Shown here: positions 7,110 to 10,799 of the stretch, in pieces | How the letters are laid out: every line of letters starts with the position of its first letter | How positions within the stretch are numbered: position 1 is the first letter of the stretch | Assembly (NCBI GenBank): GCA_024227975.1 | Contig: JAAETV010000400.1 | Location: forward strand, 1 to 10,799 | Length of the DNA: 10,799 nt | Origin: Actinomycetes bacterium | Lineage (GTDB): Bacteria; Actinomycetota; Acidimicrobiia; Acidimicrobiales; SZUA-35 | Direction: 5' to 3' | Notes under the pieces: generated by a model | The model's database searches: none | What the model was told of the DNA's origin: nothing | The model's input: only the letters and a program-made list of their open reading frames with translations | Translations under genes and position numbers: made by a program

Positions 7110-7188
7110 GCGCTGCTTCGACGACATCGGCGCCAACTTCATCTTGGACAAACGCCAAGATCGCTGATGCATCGAGGACAACGCTCAC
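6820..7188 (-). CDS. vapC: VapC-type PIN-domain ribonuclease toxin
   Basis: A complete 122-residue PIN domain. The four acidic residues that bind catalytic metal are all present: D6 (VVLDASAIL), E40 (NWSEVAQKV), D91 ([13 protein letters not shown]) and D109 (VLTADTAW). VapC toxins cleave tRNA or rRNA and are neutralised by the cognate antitoxin. The GTG start at 7188 overlaps the TGA of the AbrB-like gene by 4 bp (GTGA), so toxin translation should depend on antitoxin translation. The plus-strand CBM-like frame overlaps it in antisense, but the intact active site shows that the minus strand is the coding one. Confidence 0.92.
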   Translation of the reverse strand: MSVVLDASAILAFVQDEVGADVVEAALSGEPRCGAANWSEVAQKVLAAGRDWDLVRALLESYELGIEPVEAVDAEWAARRWRPGEGLSLADRLCLALAERVDSDVLTADTAWGSAARVRQIR

Positions 7189-7430
7189 AGCGCGTCCTCT
7201 CTATCCGCGGCTCTACGCCGATCGGCGAGAAGGTCGCTCACCAGATCGAGACCCTTGAGCTCATTGCGGACTCGAGCCCGTAGCTGTTCACGGGTCAGCA
7301 GAACAAGACCATCGGGGGTCTCCAGAAGAACGAGCGGGGTCCCTTCGGAGAGACCAGCACGTTCGCGCACGTCGGCAGGCACGACAATACGGCCCCGATC
7401 TCCCACAACAACAGTATGTGTCCCACTCAT
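7185..7430 (-). CDS. vapB: AbrB/SpoVT-type antitoxin (VapB/MazE-like)
   Basis: An 81-residue protein. Residues 5-46 (HTVVVGDRGRIVVPADVRER, then AGLSEGTPLVLLETPDGLVLL) are a swapped-hairpin AbrB DNA-binding domain with the RGRIVVPADVR signature. Residues 50-81 (LRARVRNELKGLDLVSDLLA, then an RRR run) form a charged helix expected to wrap the VapC toxin. The ATG at 7430 is preferred to upstream starts because the domain begins there and a TATCAT -10 box ends 6 nt before it, which suggests a leaderless mRNA. The dimer probably binds the palindrome over its own start (7427-7440) and represses the operon. Confidence 0.88.
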   Translation of the reverse strand: MSGTHTVVVGDRGRIVVPADVRERAGLSEGTPLVLLETPDGLVLLTREQLRARVRNELKGLDLVSDLLADRRRAADREDAL

Positions 7431-7440
7431 GCTGGCATGA
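7427..7440. promoter_or_regulatory. Palindrome at the AbrB-like antitoxin start: candidate operator
   Basis: TCATGC-TG-GCATGA: perfect 6-bp arms with a 2-bp centre. It covers the ATG and the predicted transcription start and touches the -10 box, a position where antitoxin binding would block transcription. The role is inferred. Confidence 0.45.
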
Positions 7441-7465
7441 TACCACGCTCGGGGCCACGTGGGAA
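7437..7465 (-). promoter_or_regulatory. Predicted leaderless promoter of the AbrB-like/VapC operon
   Basis: On the minus strand, TTCCCA (7465-7460) and TATCAT (7442-7437) are separated by 17 bp. The -10 ends 6 nt before ATG 7430, so RNA should start at or beside the A of the start codon. There is no ribosome site before the ATG, which agrees. A CCACGTGG palindrome (7455-7462) sits in the spacer and upstream part, and a second CCACGTG copy lies at 7474-7480. Confidence 0.45.
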
Positions 7466-7501
7466 TGGCCCGACCACGTGTCACTCCTTGGACAGCCCCA
7501 C

Positions 7502-7530
7502 TTGCCATACATGTATGGCCTAGCTACCAT
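7502..7530 (+). promoter_or_regulatory. Predicted leaderless promoter of the VapBC operon
   Basis: TTGCCA (7502-7507) and TACCAT (7525-7530) lie 17 bp apart, and the -10 ends 6 nt before ATG 7537. This is the same geometry as the divergent promoter. No ribosome site precedes the ATG. Transcription should therefore start at the start codon, giving leaderless mRNA. Confidence 0.5.
7504..7519. promoter_or_regulatory. Perfect 16-bp palindrome between the -35 and -10: candidate VapB operator
   Basis: GCCATACATGTATGGC is fully self-complementary and fills the spacer of the VapBC promoter. A looser related half-site pair (CCATATGTGCATGG) follows at 7528-7541. Ribbon-helix-helix antitoxins commonly bind such sites and autorepress. 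Binding has not been tested. Confidence 0.6.
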
Positions 7531-7536
7531 ATGTGC

Positions 7537-7782
7537 ATGGCAAGCAAGACAACTGTCAACTTCGATGACGAGATGGAAGAGGCTCTCGCCGAGCTTGTCG
7601 CCCTGGATGGCACCAAGAAGCTGGCCATCAAACGATCCCTCCTTGCGGAGGTGAAACGCCGCCGCCGGAGCCAGGCCATGCTCGACCTGATCGCATCGTG
7701 GGAGGCCGACGAAGGCCCCATCGACCCTGAACATCTCGACTGGGCCGACACGGTTCTCGACCGTCAAGGGGTCAGTCATTGA
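7537..7782 (+). CDS. vapB: VapB-type ribbon-helix-helix antitoxin
   Basis: An 81-residue protein. Residues 3-42 (SKTTVNFDDEMEEALAELVA, then GTKKLAIKRSLLAEVKRRRR) form the short strand and two helices of a ribbon-helix-helix DNA-binding antitoxin. The acidic C-terminal half (ASWEADEGPIDPEHLDWADT) is expected to bind and mask the PIN toxin. The ATG at 7537 is chosen because the RHH strand starts directly after it and a promoter places RNA start there. An in-frame ATG at 7531 would add two residues. Its TGA overlaps the start of the toxin gene by 4 bp. It probably represses its own promoter at 7504-7519. Confidence 0.88.
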   Translation: MASKTTVNFDDEMEEALAELVALDGTKKLAIKRSLLAEVKRRRRSQAMLDLIASWEADEGPIDPEHLDWADTVLDRQGVSH

Positions 7783-8132
7783 TCATCGATGCAGGCCCCT
7801 TCATCGTCGACGGTGAGAACGTGAACTCACGACTCTGGGCCCTGATCAAGAGGGCAACTGAACGCGGCGACGATCTTCACACGACCCACCCAGTACTCGC
7901 CCAGGTCTGGCGGAAACCGGAGCGACAAGCGAACCTCGCGCGAGCAGTCCGCTACTTCGACATCCACCCTCTCGACGAATCAGTCACCGTCGGGCGCCGG
8001 CTTGCCGAAACCGGAACCTCCGATGTCGTCGATGCCCACCTTGCCGTAGTAGCGGAGAGTCTCGGGACATTCATCCTCACGGGAGACCCCAGTGACATGT
8101 CAAGGCTCAACACCCGCTTCGAGGTGTACTGA
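7779..8132 (+). CDS. vapC: VapC-type PIN-domain ribonuclease toxin
   Basis: A 117-residue PIN domain of the actinobacterial group whose members carry a VLAQVWR motif. It has D4 (IIDAGPFIV), D82 and D85 (GTSDVVDAHLAV) and D103 (ILTGDPSDM). Where many PIN toxins have a metal-binding glutamate, this sequence has Q42 (VLAQVWRKPERQ). I believe glutamine recurs there in this subgroup, but could not check. The start is a TTG at 7779, overlapping the VapB stop (TTGA), and no ATG or GTG lies near the N-terminal strand. Two weak pairings (GCCC/GGGC near 8143-8154) follow the stop. I see nothing else convincing in 8133-8309. Confidence 0.88.
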   Translation: MIIDAGPFIVDGENVNSRLWALIKRATERGDDLHTTHPVLAQVWRKPERQANLARAVRYFDIHPLDESVTVGRRLAETGTSDVVDAHLAVVAESLGTFILTGDPSDMSRLNTRFEVY

Positions 8133-8309
8133 GAGGGAGCGCCCTGCGGGGCATTGCCGTGGTGACCTGATTCGAAGGGACGATCGCAGCGGACTACTGA
8201 GTACAAATAGCGGCAGGCAAATGGCTCCTGGTTCCAAGGGCCCGCGGTCGTTGTCAGTTCCACCGTGAGAGCAACCGTGGTAGTCGATTCTCGGTACTCA
8301 GGGTGGTAG

Positions 8310-8633
8310 TTCATCGCACCCCGGGGAGAGCCACACGCACTCGATGCGCCGCATGTGGCGAAGTGCCTGGTCGCAGGCCTACGACCGGGTTTTCGGCACC
8401 CTCAGGCCCGCCTCGCTGCATTCCTGAAGGCAATCACGATCCACCCACTCGATGACGGCCGCTCAGTGGGACTGCTCATCGCTCAGACCTCGACATCCGA
8501 CGTCGTCGACGCACACCTAGTGATCACGGTCGTACATCTCGGCCACGACATCCTCACCGGCGACGCAGAGGACCTCACTACGCTCAGCACAGTGCTGGGC
8601 CCCGCATCGCCCACCGTCCACGCCTGGCCGTGA
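8310..8633 (+). pseudogene. Decayed VapC-like gene (C-terminal half of a PIN toxin)
   Basis: The frame is open from the TAG at 8307-8309 to TGA 8631-8633, with a GTG at 8355 as the only plausible start (92 aa). From about 8397 it reads QARLAAFLKAITIHPLDDGR, then STSDVVDAHLVITVVHLGHD, then ILTGDAEDLTTL. It is collinear with residues 50-110 of the VapC just upstream and carries the same DVVDAH and LTGD motifs. The N-terminal half with the first catalytic aspartate is absent, and no RHH or AbrB antitoxin precedes it. Nucleotide similarity to the neighbour is modest, so it is an old paralogue rather than a fresh duplication. A toxic product is very unlikely. Confidence 0.72.
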
Positions 8634-8677
8634 GACCGCTCTCGCCGTGTACTAACACTTGTGTCGGAGGAGCGACT

Positions 8678-8728
8678 TTGACCCAAAGTACACGCGCGCC
8701 TTGGACCGCTCATCTCGTCTCGCCCTGA
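8678..8728 (+). other. 16-codon frame with a strong ribosome site
   Basis: GGAGGAG at 8666-8672 sits 5 nt before TTG 8678, which opens a frame reading MTQSTRAPWTAHLVSP and ending at TGA 8726. The site lies inside an inverted repeat, CGTGTAC (8646-8652) and GTACACG (8688-8694). It may be a small protein, or the surviving start of a gene whose body has been deleted. The ribosome site is the only real support. Confidence 0.2.
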
Positions 8729-8806
8729 CTCGACACCCCAGTTGGCAGCGGCAGGTCGACTCTCGGGCATGTTCCCGATCTGATCGAGCACCACGCCTCT
8801 TGACAT

Positions 8807-9463
8807 CTACGTCTCGACCCTGCCGGTTTCGTACGCCCACATTGCGACCTCGACACGGTTTCGCACTGCCAGCTTCGTCATGAGGTTTCCGAGGTGGGCC
8901 TTGACGGTGCCCAGGCTGATGTGGAACTCCTCAGCGATTTCAGCGTTCGTCCGTCCTCTCGCCACCGCGGCCACGACCTGTTCCTCGCGATCGGTGAGGG
9001 GATCAACGGGTTCCCTGGTTCGGTTGTCATCGTTGGCTTGCGCGAACCTGCCGAGCAGCCGGCCGGTGATCTCCGGGGCAATGAGGGCGTCCCCATTGGC
9101 GGCGGCGTACAGCGCCCGGACCAACAGATCAGTGTCGACGTCTTTGAGCAGAAAGCCCCGCGCCCCTGCCTGGAGTGCCTGGTGAACGAATTCGTCGAGG
9201 TCAAAAGTGGTGATGACCACCACGGCGATCGGGTCGGCGACATCGGGCCCGGCAAGGAGCCTGGTCGCTTCGATGCCATCCATCTCTGGCATGCGGATGT
9301 CCAGTAGGCAGACGTCCGGTCGCTTCTGGCGGGCCAGCGCGACCGCCTCTCGGCCATCACCGGCTAGCCCCACGACCTCGATGCCCGCCTGGGCGTCGAG
9401 GAGTAACCCGAGGCCCGACCGGATGACGTCTTGGTCATCTGCGACGAGGACACGAAGCGTCAT
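8807..9463 (-). CDS. NarL/LuxR-family response regulator
   Basis: A 218-residue response regulator. The receiver domain (1-120) has the acidic pair D9/D10, phospho-acceptor D55 (CLLDIRMPEMDG), switch threonine T85/T86 (VVITTFDLDEF) and K107 (GFLLKDVD). A linker leads to a C-terminal LuxR-type helix-turn-helix (about 150-212) with PLTDREEQVVAAVARGRTNA, EIAEEFHISLGTVKAHL and NRVEVAMWAYETG. It should bind promoter DNA as a phosphorylated dimer. The ATG at 9463 is chosen because it overlaps the stop of the kinase gene (ATGA) and directly precedes the first strand (TLRVLVADD). An upstream in-frame start (9505) would add 14 unrelated residues. Target genes are often the adjacent ABC transporter in DesKR/LiaRS-like systems, but none is visible in this window. 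Confidence 0.93.
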   Translation of the reverse strand: MTLRVLVADDQDVIRSGLGLLLDAQAGIEVVGLAGDGREAVALARQKRPDVCLLDIRMPEMDGIEATRLLAGPDVADPIAVVVITTFDLDEFVHQALQAGARGFLLKDVDTDLLVRALYAAANGDALIAPEITGRLLGRFAQANDDNRTREPVDPLTDREEQVVAAVARGRTNAEIAEEFHISLGTVKAHLGNLMTKLAVRNRVEVAMWAYETGRVET

Positions 9464-10674
9464 CGGTCTTGCCCGTTCTTGGGCAGGATGGCGCTCATCG
9501 CCCAACCTCGTCGTTCACCGGGACCCGACTCGAACGTTCCACCCAGGAGCGCCGCCCGCTCGTGCATTCCAACCAGCCCGTAGCCGCTCGTCGCCGGAGC
9601 ATCGTCGACGACGGGGTCTCCGTCATCGACGACGGTGAGGGCCACCTCAACTGGCGAGCCGACGATGCGGACATCGATTCGAGTGGCTCGCTTGGCGTGG
9701 CGTCGTGTGTTGGTGATCGATTCCTGAGCCAGCCGAAACAGGCCCGCTTCGGTCGACGGGCTCAAGCGATCGAGGTCACCAACGAGTTCAACCTCGACCA
9801 CGGGCCCGGCTTGGGAGTCGTCTCCGAGGCGGGCGATGTCCGCCAACCCGCCAAATGGGTGGAGGGGCTCTCCCGTGCCGCCGGGCCCTTCGATCTCGTC
9901 GCGAAGAGCCCCGACCATTCGCCGCATGTCACCCAACGTCGTTGACGCTTGTTCTTCGACGGTGTGCATGGCCTCGAGCGCGCCCTCGGGATTGTCGACG
10001 AGCAGTGCCTGGGCGACCTTCGCCTGGACTGCCATCGCGGACACGTGATGGGCAACCGAATCGTGCAGCTCCCGAGCGATCCGGCGGCGCTCCGAGAGAC
10101 GAGCTTCAGTGAGTCGGGCCGCAGCAAGAGCCCTGCGGGACCGGACCAGGGCGCCGAACAGAATCGGGAAACCCCAGAAGAGAACCGAGACGACCGCGTC
10201 GGCTTCGCGGCTGGCGACCGTTGTCATGACAGCCACGGGCACGACCAGGCCCAGCCCCAGCACTATGTCTCTTCCTGACCCCCACCGGACGAGGGAGTAG
10301 ACGCCGACCAAGATCGCGAGACCAGCACTCCCGTAGCCCCCGTCGTAGCCCCCGTCCACCCCCGCGACGACCATGGCCATCGCCACTCCACCAGACATCG
10401 CTAGCAGCGATATCGCTACCGGAAACGGGTCGGCCCGCCGTCGCCACAACAAGACGACCGCCGCCAATGCGGTTGGGAGCGCTCCGAACCGCCAGGTCAC
10501 GTCCTGGTCGAACACCTCGAGCACGCCAACGAGCGCGATGCCCGGCAGCAGCAGCCAGTCCCACCGGGTACGTTTGGGGCGATCGGGGACTTCGGGTTCG
10601 TCCCAGATCGATCGCACGACACCAACCAGCATCCGCTCATCGTAGGGAACGACGGCGGGGCTCGAATCGGCCAA
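9460..10674 (-). CDS. NarL-type (HisKA_3) membrane sensor histidine kinase
   Basis: A protein of up to 404 residues. Residues about 40-177 hold several hydrophobic segments (for example LLLPGIALVGVLEVF, ALAAVVLLW, AISLLAMSGGVAMAMVVAGV, GLGLVVPVAVM, VLFWGFPILFGALV), a polytopic membrane sensor with no large outside domain. The dimerisation and phospho-acceptor helix SERRRIARELHDSVAHHVSA places the phosphorylated histidine at H204. The ATPase lobe has the N box (LAQESITNTRRHA, N322), G1 (VVDDGDP) and G2 (GYGLVGMHERAALLGG). It should phosphorylate the regulator encoded next, whose ATG overlaps its stop. The start is uncertain. TTG 10674 is the longest option and has no ribosome site; ATG 10632 (390 aa) is as likely. 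The sensed signal is unknown, though DesK/LiaS-like kinases report on membrane state. Confidence 0.92.
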   Translation of the reverse strand: MADSSPAVVPYDERMLVGVVRSIWDEPEVPDRPKRTRWDWLLLPGIALVGVLEVFDQDVTWRFGALPTALAAVVLLWRRRADPFPVAISLLAMSGGVAMAMVVAGVDGGYDGGYGSAGLAILVGVYSLVRWGSGRDIVLGLGLVVPVAVMTTVASREADAVVSVLFWGFPILFGALVRSRRALAAARLTEARLSERRRIARELHDSVAHHVSAMAVQAKVAQALLVDNPEGALEAMHTVEEQASTTLGDMRRMVGALRDEIEGPGGTGEPLHPFGGLADIARLGDDSQAGPVVEVELVGDLDRLSPSTEAGLFRLAQESITNTRRHAKRATRIDVRIVGSPVEVALTVVDDGDPVVDDAPATSGYGLVGMHERAALLGGTFESGPGERRGWAMSAILPKNGQDR

Positions 10675-10693
10675 AAGTTCAAGCCAGTCTCAG

Positions 10694-10724
10694 ACCATCG
10701 GACAACCGGAATCTGGACGATGGT
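10694..10724. promoter_or_regulatory. Inverted repeat between the divergent kinase and right-edge genes
   Basis: ACCATCG (10694-10700) and CGATGGT (10718-10724): 7-bp arms around a 17-bp spacer, in the 89-bp gap between the kinase start and a probable divergent start at 10764. It could bind the response regulator of this system, since such systems often regulate the divergent promoter. This is inference only. Confidence 0.3.
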
Positions 10725-10763
10725 TGGTTGAACGACCACCTGCCGATCGGGAGAGTGGACGAC

Positions 10764-10799
10764 ATGCCCTCCCCCACCACCGAGGCCCACCGGAGCGAC
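10764..10799 (+). CDS. Probable start of a divergent gene (partial)
   Basis: ATG at 10764 opens a frame (MPSPTTEAHRSD) that runs off the right edge. A GGGAG lies about 10 nt upstream. The sequence is too short to name. In many DesKR-like loci the divergent gene is an ABC transporter component or a fatty-acid desaturase, but nothing here shows which. Confidence 0.4.
   Translation, partial: MPSPTTEAHRSD

Noticed and set aside
7431..7508. Extended N-terminus of the AbrB-like antitoxin from 7508
   Set aside because: The added 26 residues have no AbrB similarity and would be translated through the predicted promoter.
1223..8666. Nonamer CTTGTGTCG present at 1223, 2500 and 8658, twice near start codons
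   Set aside because: Flanking bases differ at each copy. Some 9-mer occurring three times in this length is not surprising, so I do not call a repeat family.
1..10799. CRISPR arrays, tRNA/rRNA genes, transposases or integrases
   Set aside because: I looked for regularly spaced repeats, cloverleaf-like segments and recombinase motifs (DDE, HRY) on both strands and found none I could support.

Overview
The window is GC-rich DNA that reads like an actinobacterial chromosome. GTG and TTG starts are common, genes overlap by 4 bp at stop/start junctions, two promoters look leaderless, and there is a DesK/DesR-like two-component pair. No gene here fixes a genus. An environmental actinomycete such as a member of the Acidimicrobiia is a reasonable guess, but only a guess.

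Layout, left to right. Positions 1-339 (+) hold the last codons of a probable antitoxin and a MazF/PemK-type toxin. Positions 481-1203 (-) hold a homocysteine S-methyltransferase family protein that lacks its N-terminal third. Positions 1365-2544 (-) hold a lipoprotein gene whose 5' end overlaps, in another frame, a run of RTX (GGxGxD) calcium-binding repeats without a signal peptide. Positions 2566-3883 (-) hold a complete class III (CaiB/BaiF) CoA-transferase, preceded by a very short translationally coupled reading frame that looks frameshifted. Positions 3910-4536 (+) hold a secreted or lipoprotein-like frame with no start codon or signal peptide, followed by a hairpin. Positions 4732-6039 (-) hold a complete iron-dependent hydroxyacid-oxoacid transhydrogenase with a promoter and a possible operator. 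Positions 6225 to about 6800 (+) hold a beta-rich, carbohydrate-binding-module-like frame that runs into the next gene in antisense. Positions 6820-8132 hold two unlike type II toxin-antitoxin operons arranged back to back: AbrB-like/VapC on the minus strand and RHH VapB/VapC on the plus strand. They share a 106-bp intergenic region. A decayed third PIN-toxin gene follows at 8310-8633. Positions 8807-10674 (-) hold a histidine kinase and its LuxR-type response regulator as an operon. A divergent gene probably begins at 10764.

Two themes stand out. First, intact metabolic and signalling genes are interspersed with fragments: headless, tailless or overlapping frames at about 1200, 1900, 3900, 6200, 6800 and 8310. 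This suggests repeated deletion or recombination, with toxin-antitoxin modules persisting among the debris. Second, the two back-to-back toxin-antitoxin operons have matching promoter geometry: -35 and -10 boxes 17 bp apart, the -10 ending 6 nt before the antitoxin ATG, and a palindrome beside each. This predicts leaderless, separately autoregulated mRNAs. The CoA-transferase and the transhydrogenase could both serve short-chain acyl or hydroxy-acid (for example 4-hydroxybutyrate/2-oxoglutarate) metabolism, but they are separated by a fragment and are not shown to work together.
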